From assembly GCA_001898785.1 (NCBI GenBank), contig MKVE01000019.1, positions 1 to 64,000 of the forward strand: a stretch of DNA of 64,000 nucleotides, written 5' to 3'. Positions 34,793-43,696 of this stretch are shown one piece after another (the stretch's first letter is position 1; each line of letters starts with the position of its first letter). A program made the position numbers and the translations under genes. Under the pieces are notes generated by a model. It ran no database searches. It saw nothing but the letters and a program-made list of their open reading frames with translations, and was not told the origin of the DNA. This DNA comes from Chryseobacterium sp. 36-9 (lineage in GTDB: Bacteria; Bacteroidota; Bacteroidia; Flavobacteriales; Weeksellaceae).

Positions 34793-35947
34793 ATGAAATT
34801 CAATACAAAAGTTATACACGGTGGACAACACCACGAACCAGCGACTGGAGCGGTCAATGTTCCTGTTTTTTTAACATCAACATTTGCACAAAAAAGCCCG
34901 GGACAATTGCTTTCCGGCTACGAATATTCCAGAGGAGCAAACCCAACAAGACAAGCTCTGGAAGATTCTTTAGCAAGCATCGAAAACGGAGCGAGAGGTT
35001 TGGCTTTCGGTTCCGGTTTGGCTGCTATCGATTGTGTTCTGAAATTGCTAAGTCCTGGCGATGAAGTCATTGCTGTAGATGATCTTTACGGTGGTTCATA
35101 CAGGATGTTCACAAGATTATTCGAAAAGTATCAGTTGAAATTTACATTCATCGGTTTTGATAATGTTGAGCAATTGGAAAGTGTTATTACTGATAAAACC
35201 AAATTAATCTGGCTAGAAACGCCAACCAATCCTTTGATGAAATTGGTAGATATTAAAATGGTTTCTGATGCTGTGAAAGGGAGAGATATATTAGTGGCGG
35301 TTGATAACACATTTGCAACGCCTTATATTCAGAAACCATTGGATTTGGGTGCAGATATTGTGATGCATTCCGCAACCAAATATTTGGGCGGACATTCTGA
35401 TGTGATTGCCGGCGCTTTGATTGCAAAAGATTCGGAATTAGGAGAAAAATTACATTTCATCCAGTTTGCAAGTGGCGGAATTTTAGGACCTCACGATTCT
35501 TATTTGGTGTTGAGAGGAATCAAAACTTTGGCGCTTAGAATGCAAAGACATTCTGATAATGGTTTCGAAATCGCTAAGTATCTTGAGAATCATTCTTTGG
35601 TCGATAAAATTTTCTATCCGGGATTGTCGTCTCATCCACAGTATGATTTGGCGACAAGACAAATGACGGAATTTGGTGGAATGGTTTCTTTCACTTTCAA
35701 ATCCGGTAAAAAAGAGGATGCGATTAAATTCTTAGAAAATGTAAAAGTTTTCACTTTGGCAGAATCTTTGGGTGGCGTAGAATCATTAGCAAATCTTCCT
35801 GCAATGATGACGCACGCTTCAATCCCCGAAGACAAAAGAGCGGTTCTCGGAATCACTGATGATTTGGTGAGATTAAGCGTTGGAATCGAAGATGCAGAAG
35901 ATCTGATTGCCGATTTGGAACAAGCATTTAACTCAATAAATGATTAA
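34793..35947 (+). CDS. metB: Cystathionine gamma-synthase/lyase family PLP enzyme
   Basis: PLP-dependent enzyme of the Cys/Met metabolism family, 384 residues, cytoplasmic. The PLP lysine is Lys196 in SATKYLGGHSD. Substrate-side motifs include YEYSRGANPTRQALE (about 44-58) and SLGGVESLANLPAMMTH (about 323-339). The length and the SRGANPTR form favour cystathionine gamma-synthase, but cystathionine gamma-lyase is similar and cannot be excluded. No SAM riboswitch is visible upstream. Confidence 0.85.
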   Translation: MKFNTKVIHGGQHHEPATGAVNVPVFLTSTFAQKSPGQLLSGYEYSRGANPTRQALEDSLASIENGARGLAFGSGLAAIDCVLKLLSPGDEVIAVDDLYGGSYRMFTRLFEKYQLKFTFIGFDNVEQLESVITDKTKLIWLETPTNPLMKLVDIKMVSDAVKGRDILVAVDNTFATPYIQKPLDLGADIVMHSATKYLGGHSDVIAGALIAKDSELGEKLHFIQFASGGILGPHDSYLVLRGIKTLALRMQRHSDNGFEIAKYLENHSLVDKIFYPGLSSHPQYDLATRQMTEFGGMVSFTFKSGKKEDAIKFLENVKVFTLAESLGGVESLANLPAMMTHASIPEDKRAVLGITDDLVRLSVGIEDAEDLIADLEQAFNSIND

Positions 35948-35991
35948 TGATAAATGATTATTGATTGAGAATATGATAAAATCATTTATCA
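35948..35991. repeat. AT-rich intergenic hairpin
   Basis: Perfect 12-base inverted repeat TGATAAATGATT (35948-35959) and its complement (35980-35991), loop of 20 bases. It starts immediately after the metB stop codon and lies just upstream of the acetyltransferase start. Confidence 0.5.
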
Positions 35992-36019
35992 ATCATCATT
36001 CATCAACTATAATAAAAGT

Positions 36020-36517
36020 ATGACTTTTCGTGATGCGACTTTAGATGACCTTCCGAAGATTGTGGAAATTTATAATTCTACGGTTTCATCACGCTTGGTC
36101 ACTGCTGATTTGGAGCCTGTTTCTATCGAGAGCAAACTCGCTTGGTTTCATCAGCATAATTCTGAATTTCGTCCGCTTTGGATGGTCGAGGACTCTCAAA
36201 AAAATACCATTGGCTGGGTTAGTTTTCAGGATTTTTACGGAAGACCGGCTTATCAGAAAACGGCTGAAATCAGTATATATCTTTCTGAGCAATCTCGTGG
36301 GAAAGGCTACGGAAAGCAGATTCTGGAATCTTGTATCGAAAAAGCGTCAAATCTCGGAATCGAAAATCTTCTCGCATTTATTTTTGCTCATAATCTTCCG
36401 AGTTTGACTTTATTCGAAAAATTTGGTTTTGAATTGTGGGCGAATCTCAAAAATATCGCTGAACTTGACGGCGAAAAAAGAAGTTTGATTATTCTCGGGA
36501 AAAATATTAAGAATTAA
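36020..36517 (+). CDS. GNAT N-acetyltransferase (phosphinothricin acetyltransferase-like)
   Basis: A 165-residue acetyltransferase resembling the Pat/Bar and MddA branch, which acts on phosphinothricin, methionine sulfone or related amines. FRDATLDDLPKIVEIYN opens the fold; SIYLSEQSRGKGYGKQIL (about 89-106) is the acetyl-CoA site; NLPSLTLFEKFGFE follows. It starts 72 bases after metB and ends five bases before the next gene. Substrate is not known. Confidence 0.85.
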   Translation: MTFRDATLDDLPKIVEIYNSTVSSRLVTADLEPVSIESKLAWFHQHNSEFRPLWMVEDSQKNTIGWVSFQDFYGRPAYQKTAEISIYLSEQSRGKGYGKQILESCIEKASNLGIENLLAFIFAHNLPSLTLFEKFGFELWANLKNIAELDGEKRSLIILGKNIKN

Positions 36518-36522
36518 CTTAA

Positions 36523-37593
36523 ATGGAAAGTATCACACACTGTTTGTATTGGGTCATTTCCGTTTTAGCGATTCTGTCGGTGCTGATTCCGGCTATCAGA
36601 AACACTTACTGGGCTTTTCGCGTTTTTGATTATCCACGTTTTCAGAAATTTATTATCCTTTTAATTCTCATTTTCGCATGGTTTTTCGCCTTCGAAAATC
36701 CAAATATTTATGAGCAGATTATTCTAGCTGTTGAGATTATTTGTGCCGGCTATTTGTTTTACATCATTCTTCCTTACACAGATTTTGGGAAAACGATGAT
36801 TGATAAAGCCGAGCCAAATTCTGATGAAAAGGTTTTGGATATTCTTGTTTGTAACGTTTATCAACATAACCGGAATTATCAGAAATTAATTGATTTGGTT
36901 AAAAAGGAAAATCCGTCGGTCTTATTTTTTCTGGAGACTGATGAAGAATGGCAAAATGCCTTAAAAACGGTTACAAAAAATTACGAATACAAAATTGAAG
37001 TTCCTTTAGCCAACACTTATGGACTTTTGTTTTACAGTCATTTTCCGGTTAAAAATTACGAAGTCAATTATTTGATTGATGATGATATTCCGTCAATTGT
37101 TGCAGATTTGGAATACAATAATCAGATTGTACGATTGTTCGGGATTCATCCAACACCACCGGTTCCTCAGGAAAATCCTGAAAGTACGGAACGTGATGCG
37201 GAGATTCTTTTGGTAGGGAAAAAAGCGAAAGAATTTGGAAAACCAGCCATTGTTTTCGGAGATTTGAATGATGTCGCCTGGTCCAGAACAACTAAATTAT
37301 TTCTAAAATCCAGTGGAATGCTTGACCCACGACGCGGACGGGGAATGTTCAATACCTTTCACGCCAAATATTGGTTTCTGCGTTGGCCTCTTGACCATTT
37401 TTTCGTGAGTCCACATTTTCGGTTGGTCGATATGAAAGTGATGAAATCTGTTGATTCTGACCATTTTCCGATTTGGATTTCGTTGGTTGTAAGAAACGAG
37501 GACAAAGAAGACCAATTCGATATTTCTAATGAGGAACAAGAAGAGGTTTTTGAAAAAATCGAAGAAGGTATCGAAAAAGGTGATGCTAACTAG
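36523..37593 (+). CDS. Membrane-anchored endonuclease/exonuclease/phosphatase family protein
   Basis: A 356-residue protein with three N-terminal membrane helices (about 8-28, 42-60, 65-85), then an endonuclease/exonuclease/phosphatase fold (about 100-330). Family motifs are DILVCNVYQHN, FFLETDEEW, FGIHPTPP, VFGDLNDVAW and the final SDHFPIW, which supply the divalent-metal and catalytic Asp/His residues. The acidic tail EEQEEVFEKIEEGIEKG is low-complexity. Substrate could be nucleic acid, a phosphodiester lipid or inositol phosphate. It follows the acetyltransferase by five bases. Confidence 0.85.
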   Translation: MESITHCLYWVISVLAILSVLIPAIRNTYWAFRVFDYPRFQKFIILLILIFAWFFAFENPNIYEQIILAVEIICAGYLFYIILPYTDFGKTMIDKAEPNSDEKVLDILVCNVYQHNRNYQKLIDLVKKENPSVLFFLETDEEWQNALKTVTKNYEYKIEVPLANTYGLLFYSHFPVKNYEVNYLIDDDIPSIVADLEYNNQIVRLFGIHPTPPVPQENPESTERDAEILLVGKKAKEFGKPAIVFGDLNDVAWSRTTKLFLKSSGMLDPRRGRGMFNTFHAKYWFLRWPLDHFFVSPHFRLVDMKVMKSVDSDHFPIWISLVVRNEDKEDQFDISNEEQEEVFEKIEEGIEKGDAN

Positions 37594-37640
37594 ATTATTA
37601 GTTTATATTTTGAGATGAGGATTAATATTCAGATTTTAGG

Positions 37641-38198
37641 ATGAAATTAATAGATTTGAAAAATTCAAATTCCAAAATGAATATTATTGATTGGAAAAAA
37701 TTTACTAATTGTTTTATTGTAACAATTATCATATTTTTTATTTATGCAGTGATTGTCTTTTCGCAAAAAGAAAAAATACTTGCTTTCATTAATTATCTTT
37801 TTAATTCAGATTATAGTATATATTCAAAAGCATTTGCTGGATTTACCTTTTTTCCATTTCTCATTATTGCTTTAATGTTTTTTATTTTGCTTCAACATTA
37901 CTTTGGCAAAATACGGTTGTATGAATTTAAAGGAACAAAATTAAAAATTAAGACAACTTTTTTAATTACTATTGACATTTCGCAAATAATCAAAATTTCA
38001 GTTTTAGAAAAAGATAAAAATATAACTGAGATCAAATTAACGACACATTCAAACAAATATTCTGTTTTTCATCCGGTAGAAAATTTTGTTAATGATATTA
38101 AAAATTATCTCAATCTTAAGGACGATTTTTCAATTGAATATAATCAAGGTTCAAAAACATTGAAGAAGACTTATATTCTTAATAAAAATACCAATTGA
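37641..38198 (+). CDS. Two-helix membrane protein of unknown function
   Basis: A 185-residue protein with two membrane helices (about 24-44 and 68-90) and a C-terminal cytoplasmic beta-rich part (YEFKGTKLKIKTTFLITIDISQIIKISVL, then ITEIKLTTHSNKYSVFHPVENF) that resembles a bacterial PH-like domain. I do not recognise a named family. An alternative ATG lies 12 codons downstream. Base composition is more AT-rich than its neighbours. No functional clue comes from context. Confidence 0.65.
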   Translation: MKLIDLKNSNSKMNIIDWKKFTNCFIVTIIIFFIYAVIVFSQKEKILAFINYLFNSDYSIYSKAFAGFTFFPFLIIALMFFILLQHYFGKIRLYEFKGTKLKIKTTFLITIDISQIIKISVLEKDKNITEIKLTTHSNKYSVFHPVENFVNDIKNYLNLKDDFSIEYNQGSKTLKKTYILNKNTN

Positions 38199-38243
38199 TA
38201 AAGGTTTTGTATTTTTATTAGTTTAAAATTAAATCAAATTTTT

Positions 38244-38687
38244 ATGAAAAAGCTGATTCTTGCTTTGGCAATCTTCTTTTGTGTTCAATTTTCTTTTGCT
38301 CAGAAATCTGAAGTCAATCCAATTTACATTGTTGATAATGTGATTGTTTCTAATATTTTGCTTCATAGTTTCAATCCAAATGATATCGAAAGTGTTCAGG
38401 TTTACAAATCGCCGTCTTCGCAAATCGAACAATATGACGACCTTGTGAAGAATGGATTGATTAATATCATCATGAAAAAGCCTATGAATCTCGAAAAAGT
38501 AACAGTTTCCGAAGCCAAGAAAAGATTAAATCTCACTTCAGAATCAAGATTTTTTCTGAATGATATCGAAGTTCATAACGAATCGATTCTGATTGCCGAA
38601 GACCTTTTGAAAAGAGCCAGAATTCTACAACCTGATAGGAATTTCAATAATTATAAAGTTCCTGCAATCAGCATAGAAACTAATTAA
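38244..38687 (+). CDS. Secreted protein with orphan TonB-plug-like segment
   Basis: A 147-residue protein with a clear signal peptide (MKKLILALAIFFCVQFSFAQ). Residues about 24-75 (NPIYIVDNVIVSNILL, NPNDIESVQVYKS, GLINIIMKKP) resemble the plug-domain segment of TonB-dependent receptors, in which a sequence of the form PLYVVDGV...DIESIEVLKG...GVILITTK recurs. No barrel follows, so this is a stand-alone plug-like protein. Function is unknown. A related orphan segment occurs in the gene at 60226-60840. Confidence 0.7.
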   Translation: MKKLILALAIFFCVQFSFAQKSEVNPIYIVDNVIVSNILLHSFNPNDIESVQVYKSPSSQIEQYDDLVKNGLINIIMKKPMNLEKVTVSEAKKRLNLTSESRFFLNDIEVHNESILIAEDLLKRARILQPDRNFNNYKVPAISIETN

Positions 38688-38836
38688 ATTTTAATGAAGT
38701 TGAAATCTTTGCACCTTACAACGTAATTTTCATTTTGAAGGATTTTGTGCCTTTGAGTTAAAACTAATTGTAGCCTAACCAATTTGCTTTTCCCTTTCTG
38801 AATCGTTAGTTTTGTAGAAATCGATAAAATTTCAAT

Positions 38837-39619
38837 ATGATTTTCACTAAAGCAAAATTATTCTTTAGCGCATTATTCTTAGTTTTAATTTCAAATTCTT
38901 TTTCCGCGCAAGACCGAATCAGTAATCACAACAACATTGGCTGGTACGTTTACAGCGGAACATTTAAATTAGATTCAAAATTCTCCATCCACACCGAATA
39001 CCAATGGCGAAGAAATGATTATATCACGACCTGGCAGCAGAGTCTTTTACGTTTGGGAATCAATTATCAGGTAAATCCGAATCTGCAATTACGACTTGGT
39101 TACGCTTGGGCAGAGACTTTTCCTTACGGTGAAATCCCTTTGAATGGAATGGGGAAAGATTTCACAGAACATAGGATTTATGAGATGGCAACTGTAATCG
39201 ACAAGATTGGAAAAATCGATTTGTCGCATCGTTTTATGCTGGAACAGCGTTGGGTTGGGCGATATTCTAATGCTAATCTGACTTCCGAAGACCAATTTCC
39301 ATTTATGAACCGAGCACGGTATATGATTCGTTTGCAAATGCCTTTGAAAGGAACTTCAATTGCAGCGAAAACGCCTTATGTTGCGGTTTATGATGAGGTG
39401 ATGATTGGGTTTGGAAAAAATGTTGGCGAGAATATTTTTGATCAGAATAGAATCGGAGTTTTGTTAGGCTATAAATTCAATGATTTGGTAAGAGTAGAAG
39501 GTGGTTATCTGAACCAGATTGTGCAGTTGGGAAGGGAAGTGGAAGGTAAAAATGTATTCCAATACAACAATGGTTTTATCGTAAGCGCCAACTTTAATTT
39601 TGATTTCTCTAAAAAGTAA
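38837..39619 (+). CDS. DUF2490 outer-membrane protein
   Basis: A 260-residue outer-membrane barrel of the DUF2490 family. The signal peptide (about 1-24) ends in SFSAQ. Strand-rich segments include IGWYVYSGTFKLDSKFSIHTEYQWR, LQLRLGYAWAETFPYGEIP and LSHRFMLEQRWVGRY. It ends in a Phe-terminal strand (FIVSANFNFDFSKK). Its function is not known. It precedes pheA by about 180 bases with no shared operon evident. Confidence 0.83.
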   Translation: MIFTKAKLFFSALFLVLISNSFSAQDRISNHNNIGWYVYSGTFKLDSKFSIHTEYQWRRNDYITTWQQSLLRLGINYQVNPNLQLRLGYAWAETFPYGEIPLNGMGKDFTEHRIYEMATVIDKIGKIDLSHRFMLEQRWVGRYSNANLTSEDQFPFMNRARYMIRLQMPLKGTSIAAKTPYVAVYDEVMIGFGKNVGENIFDQNRIGVLLGYKFNDLVRVEGGYLNQIVQLGREVEGKNVFQYNNGFIVSANFNFDFSKK

Positions 39620-39752
39620 TTAACCACAAATCGCAGATTCGACTTAGTCAAAAAGCACAAAAGATTTTCTTCTCTATGTTTTCAAAAGTTCAAAAAGCTT
39701 GTAATTCTTAACGTTTCGTTTTTGCACTCGATTATAAAATAATTTCAATATT

Positions 39753-39760
39753 TACTTTTG
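39753..39760 (+). promoter_or_regulatory. Flavobacterial -7 box TACTTTTG
   Basis: TAnnTTTG match 36 bases before pheA. No well-spaced TTG lies upstream. Confidence 0.4.
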
Positions 39761-39796
39761 TGCCTTTGTGGTTCAAAAATTCTTTAATTTCGCAGA

Positions 39797-40645
39797 ATGA
39801 AAATAGCATTCTTAGGACCCGAAGCCTCTTTTACGCAGTTGACCGCAACACAATTATTCCCAAACGAAGAATTGATTCCAAAAGCCAATATTTTAGATTG
39901 CTTTTTGGCGGTTCAAAATAATGAAGTGGATAAAGCGGTTGTGCCGTTGGAAAACTCTATAGAAGGAACGGTTTCTATGACGTTGGATTATCTTTATCAG
40001 ACGCCGGAAATCAAGGTTGAAGCCGAAGCTGTAATGCCGATTGCACATCATCTGATGATTCATCCAGGTCAGGAAAATGATGCTCAAATTGAGAAAATCT
40101 ATTCTCATCCGCAGGCACTTGCGCAGAGTTTTCATTTCCTGAATGACAAATACCCCGACGTTCCAAAGCAGGATTTTGCATCAACTGCAGCAGCAGCAAA
40201 ACGTGTTTCCGAAAATCCTGACAGAAAAATTGCAGCGGTTGCAAACAAATTTGCTGCAAATCTGCACGGCTTAAAAGTCATCCATGAAAATATTCACGAT
40301 GTCGAGGAAAATCATACGAGATTCATTGTTATTTCTAAAACCGAGAATTCATATGAAAATGAAATGCAAAGTATCGGGAAAAAAACAGCGCTTCTGATTA
40401 CATTACCTCAAGACCACGCTGGTGGACTTCATCAGGTTTTGTCGGTTTTTGCGTGGCGAAATATGAACCTTAGCAAAATCGAATCCCGAACTTTGAAAAC
40501 CAAATTGGGAAACTATTTCTTTTTTGTGACCGTTGTTGGCGGTTGGGATGATGTTTTATACATCAATTCGATTGATGAGTTAAGAGCGATTGGTGCTGAG
40601 GTTAAGTTTTTGGGGAATTATAAGGAGTTTTTGTTGGAATCTTAA
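39797..40645 (+). CDS. pheA: Prephenate dehydratase
   Basis: Converts prephenate to phenylpyruvate in phenylalanine synthesis. It has 282 residues. The periplasmic-binding-like catalytic domain (about 1-180) begins KIAFLGPEASFTQLTA and has the conserved STAAAAKRV and NHTRF motifs. The C-terminal ACT domain (about 195-275) has the phenylalanine-binding ESRTLKTKLGNYFFFV segment. It is a mono-functional enzyme; chorismate mutase is not fused. Its end overlaps the converging parE by four bases. Confidence 0.95.
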   Translation: MKIAFLGPEASFTQLTATQLFPNEELIPKANILDCFLAVQNNEVDKAVVPLENSIEGTVSMTLDYLYQTPEIKVEAEAVMPIAHHLMIHPGQENDAQIEKIYSHPQALAQSFHFLNDKYPDVPKQDFASTAAAAKRVSENPDRKIAAVANKFAANLHGLKVIHENIHDVEENHTRFIVISKTENSYENEMQSIGKKTALLITLPQDHAGGLHQVLSVFAWRNMNLSKIESRTLKTKLGNYFFFVTVVGGWDDVLYINSIDELRAIGAEVKFLGNYKEFLLES

Positions 40646-40941
40646 TCTTTTATTCTTGATTTAAAATCCATATTAGCACCAATGATTCTTGTGATTTCTA
40701 TTTCATTGACATTTAAAATTCGGTAAAAAATAATATGCCGATTGGCAAGAAATCCAAAAATGTCAGAAGCAATTTCGCTATAATTTTTACCAATAGTCGG
40801 ATTTTCTGAAAGCATTTGACAGAATCTGATTAGTTCTTCATAATATTTATCAGCTTGATTTTCTGACCAAGATTGAAAAGTGTATTCATAAATATTTGAA
40901 AGGTCTTCTACAGTTTTGTTCGTGAAGAAGTATTTAGCCAT
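40642..40941 (-). CDS. parE: RelE/ParE family toxin
   Basis: Toxin of a type II toxin-antitoxin pair. It has 99 residues, with the ParE/RelE fold. KTVEDLSNIYEYTFQSWSENQADKYYEELIRFC is the usual helical hairpin start; RHIIFYRILNVNEIEITRIIGANMDF forms the C-terminal strands. ParE toxins act on DNA gyrase; the RelE branch cuts mRNA at the ribosome. The sequence is closer to ParE. Its ATG lies inside the end of the antitoxin gene (eight-base overlap), so translation is coupled. Confidence 0.87.
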   Translation of the reverse strand: MAKYFFTNKTVEDLSNIYEYTFQSWSENQADKYYEELIRFCQMLSENPTIGKNYSEIASDIFGFLANRHIIFYRILNVNEIEITRIIGANMDFKSRIKD

Positions 40942-41182
40942 TTTTCATTTTTGCTTTTAGTGAAGCAAGATGACTTTTTGGTTCAAAATCTTTTGCAATT
41001 CCACTTTTGATGCCTTCTTGAACAGCATTTTTCAAAAACTGCAATTTATTTTCTTCCTCTTCCAAAAGTCTCAATCCGGCACGAATCACTTCACTTGCGT
41101 TTTTAAATCTACCTTGAGAAATTTTTTCATCCACAAAGTCTTCAAAATGATTTCCTAAAGAAACAGATGTATTGCGTCCCAT
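40934..41182 (-). CDS. parD: ParD-type antitoxin
   Basis: Antitoxin and repressor of the ParDE pair. It has 82 residues. The N-terminal ribbon-helix-helix domain (NTSVSLGNHFEDFVDEKISQGRFKNASEVIRAGLRLLEEEE, residues about 3-43) binds DNA. The rest, LKNAVQEGIKSGIAKDFEP, is the toxin-neutralising tail. I chose the ATG at 41182 (MGRNTSV). A longer in-frame start would run through the operator palindrome 41205-41223. Confidence 0.87.
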   Translation of the reverse strand: MGRNTSVSLGNHFEDFVDEKISQGRFKNASEVIRAGLRLLEEEENKLQFLKNAVQEGIKSGIAKDFEPKSHLASLKAKMKNG

Positions 41183-41204
41183 TTTTATTTTTTTACAAAT
41201 CAAA

Positions 41205-41223
41205 GTTACCAAATTTTGGTAAC
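41205..41223. promoter_or_regulatory. Operator palindrome of parDE
   Basis: A 19-base perfect inverted repeat (GTTACCAAA and its complement around one central T), centred about 31 bases upstream of the parD start. ParD ribbon-helix-helix repressors bind such sites and control their own operon. Confidence 0.65.
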
Positions 41224-41294
41224 AAATAAAATTTATTTTTCGCTTAACTCTTTTTGTAAAATTCTGAATTAAAATAATTTCCTGCCTTTAAAAC

Positions 41295-41665
41295 TTATTT
41301 TGCATTAGAAAATTTAATATTCTCATTTTCAATTTTTAAGATTTTTTCATTGTCGAAAAAATAAACTGCATTGTAAATTTTTTGCATTTCTGATTTTGAA
41401 TTCCAATCTTCAATTTCTATAGTAGCTTTAATGAATTTCTTATTATGGTAATAACAAGTCTTTTTATAATAGAAATCCTCCTTTTATACCTCCTTTTTTA
41501 TTTGAAATTTCTCCCTCTGAAATTCCTTCTATCAAATGTTTCCATCAATGGAATTAGCAATACTATCTATTTTTTTACTATTAATTCAGGTTGTAAACCT
41601 TGAGAAAAGACAAATGCGGAAAACAATAAAACTAATAAAAATTTAATCTTCGTTAATATTTTCAT
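41295..41665 (-). pseudogene. Frameshifted remnant of a small secreted-protein gene
   Basis: The spacer between parDE and the permease reads, on the minus strand, as one protein broken over three frames. It starts with an ATG at 41665 and a good signal peptide (MKILTKIKFLLVLLFSAFVF then SQGLQPELIVKK) before a stop. The frame shifts to KIDSIANSIDGN, then to LIEGISEGEISNKKGGIKGG, then to FYYKKTCYYHNKKFIKATIE and on to ENIKFSNAK with a stop at 41295. The seams lie at a run of seven A, near ACATTTGATAG, and after GGAGG. The start overlaps the permease stop by about 20 bases. A family is not recognised. Confidence 0.7.
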
Positions 41666-43052
41666 TAGTATTTACACTTTTCTTATTAATAAAAAAATAA
41701 ACAGGCAACCCAAGCAAAATCAATCCCAATCCCGGCCAGGTATATTGAGGTTTATAAATGAATAACAGAATACAAAATCCGGTTCCAATCAAAAGATAAA
41801 GAATAGGCGTAAAAGGATAAAGAAACGTTTTGTAACCTCTTTTCATCTCAGGTTTTTTAATTCTAAGATAGATTACGCCAAAAACGGTAATCATATAAAA
41901 CAAAACAATCACAAAAGAAATCATATCCAGCAAATCACCGTATTGTCCGCTAAGACAAAGCAAACTTGCCCAAATTCCCTGCATCCAAAGTGATTTCGCA
42001 GGAACGCCGTTTTTATTATTTTCAACTGCAGATTTTAGAAACAATCCATCTTTTGCCATTGTCTGGAAAACTCTTGCTCCGGCTAGAACTATTCCGTTCA
42101 CGCAACCAAAAGTCGAAATCATCACAAGAACTGCAATAATTATTGTTCCAGCATTTCCAAACATTTTTTCGGCAGCAGCAACGGCAACACGGTCATTCGC
42201 TGCAAAAGCGATAGAATCTCTGTCGAGTGCGTTGAGGTAAACAAAATTCACTAAAAGATAAAGAATCATCACTGCAGAAGTTCCCAGAATCATTGCTTTG
42301 ACCACATTCTTTTTCGGATTTTCGATTTCTCCGGAAATGAAAGTCACATTTTCCCAAGCCACAGAACTGAAAACCGAACCAACCATCGCAGCGGCAATTC
42401 CGCCAAGAATAGTTGCTCCGGAAATACTTTTCCATTCGTTTTGTTTCAGATTTTGGAAAGCGTCCCAGCCAAAGCTCATATTAGAGTTCCAATTGGATTG
42501 AGAAATGAGAACAAAACCAAGAATGATCAAACCGAGAAGCGCAATAATTTTGGATGAGGTAAAAATATTTTGGAGAAGTTTTCCGCTTTCTACACCGCGA
42601 GTATTGACAAAAGTCAGAAACAAAATCACAACAATCGCCAGAATCTGAATCCAGGTTATCTTAAAGTCACCATTTTGAAAAATGGGAGCAGCGTCATTAA
42701 GTGCCGGAATGAGGTAGGCCGTAAATTTCCCAAATGCAACCGCAACTGCAGCAATTGTTCCGGTTTGGATAGCAGTGAACATTCCCCAGCCGTAGAGAAA
42801 TCCCATTGGCTTCCCAAAAATCTCCGTGATGTAAGTATATTGTCCACCGGCTTTTGGAAATATTGCCGATAGTTCGCCATAACTTATTGCTGCTGCCACA
42901 GTCATAACTGCAGTGATTAGCCAAACGACAATCAGCCAATAACCAGAACCAAGATTCCGCATGATGTCTGCGCTTACAATAAAAATTCCGCTTCCTATCA
43001 TCGAGCCCATTACGATCATCACGGCGTCCCAAAGTTTGAGTTTTTTCTCCAT
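41643..43052 (-). CDS. APC-family amino-acid permease
   Basis: A 469-residue inner-membrane transporter of the amino acid-polyamine-organocation superfamily, close to the LAT/basic-amino-acid subgroup. About twelve hydrophobic helices are visible. The conserved start GSMIGSGIFIVSADIM (helix 1, about 16-31) and GELSAIFPKAGGQYTYI (helix 2 and following loop) are substrate-site hallmarks. The Asn/Asp-rich C-terminus (KSVNTNENINED) is cytoplasmic. The true substrate is not readable. Confidence 0.9.
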   Translation of the reverse strand: MEKKLKLWDAVMIVMGSMIGSGIFIVSADIMRNLGSGYWLIVVWLITAVMTVAAAISYGELSAIFPKAGGQYTYITEIFGKPMGFLYGWGMFTAIQTGTIAAVAVAFGKFTAYLIPALNDAAPIFQNGDFKITWIQILAIVVILFLTFVNTRGVESGKLLQNIFTSSKIIALLGLIILGFVLISQSNWNSNMSFGWDAFQNLKQNEWKSISGATILGGIAAAMVGSVFSSVAWENVTFISGEIENPKKNVVKAMILGTSAVMILYLLVNFVYLNALDRDSIAFAANDRVAVAAAEKMFGNAGTIIIAVLVMISTFGCVNGIVLAGARVFQTMAKDGLFLKSAVENNKNGVPAKSLWMQGIWASLLCLSGQYGDLLDMISFVIVLFYMITVFGVIYLRIKKPEMKRGYKTFLYPFTPILYLLIGTGFCILLFIYKPQYTWPGLGLILLGLPVYFFINKKSVNTNENINED

Positions 43053-43257
43053 AGTTTTTCTTTGAAATCAAATATATAAAAACTAATGATATCTTTTTCG
43101 GATGAATTATACCCGATAATTTCCCCTGAAACTTAAAATTTTTTGGTCCAGAACTTATTTTAGTAAAAATAAAAGTAAATTATTCTTAAAAATTTTCTAT
43201 AAAATGAACCTTTTGTTAAGCTTTTGATAATGATTTGTGAATCAGCATAGAAATATT

Positions 43258-43265
43258 TAATTTTG
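43258..43265 (+). promoter_or_regulatory. Flavobacterial -7 box TAATTTTG
   Basis: TAnnTTTG match 20 bases before the HAD-like gene ATG, with a TTG at 43235-43237 (20-base spacing). Confidence 0.55.
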
Positions 43266-43285
43266 CAAACTTAATTTTGAACCCG

Positions 43286-43687
43286 ATGGAATTAGAATAC
43301 ATAGAACATCTGAGCCCGATGCTGAAAGGTGATATTAAAAACTACCTGATCGATATTGATGGAACGATTACGGATGATGTTCCGAATGAAGAACCGGAAA
43401 GAATGATAACCTGCGAACCTTTTCCGGATGCGTTGGAAACAATCAACAAATGGTATGATGAGGGTCATCAGATTTGCTTCTTCACTTCCAGAACCGAGGA
43501 TCTCAGACAGATTACAGAAGAATGGCTGGACAAACACGGATTCAAATATCACAGTGTGCTGATGGGCAAACCAAGAGGCGGGAACTACCACTGGATAGAC
43601 AACCACCTTGTAAAAGCAACAAGATACAAAGGGAAATTCACGGATATGGTTGAAAAACAAGTGACCATAGAAGTTTTCCGTGACTAA
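43286..43687 (+). CDS. HAD-like phosphatase domain protein
   Basis: A 133-residue single-domain protein of the HAD superfamily. The first motif is YLIDIDGTITDD (the Asp nucleophile), followed by FFTSRTEDL (motif II) and a GKPRGGNYHWIDNH segment where motif IV should lie. Some databases label close homologues phosphoheptose isomerase; I see no isomerase feature and would treat it as an unassigned HAD phosphatase. The ATG at 43286 is preferred over an in-frame TTG nine bases upstream. It lies upstream of serA, separated by a hairpin. Confidence 0.8.
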   Translation: MELEYIEHLSPMLKGDIKNYLIDIDGTITDDVPNEEPERMITCEPFPDALETINKWYDEGHQICFFTSRTEDLRQITEEWLDKHGFKYHSVLMGKPRGGNYHWIDNHLVKATRYKGKFTDMVEKQVTIEVFRD

Positions 43688-43696
43688 CAATATCAA

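Noticed and set aside
43286-43687. Phosphoheptose isomerase
   Set aside because: Homologues carry this label in some databases, but the motifs are those of a HAD phosphatase, and no SIS domain is present.
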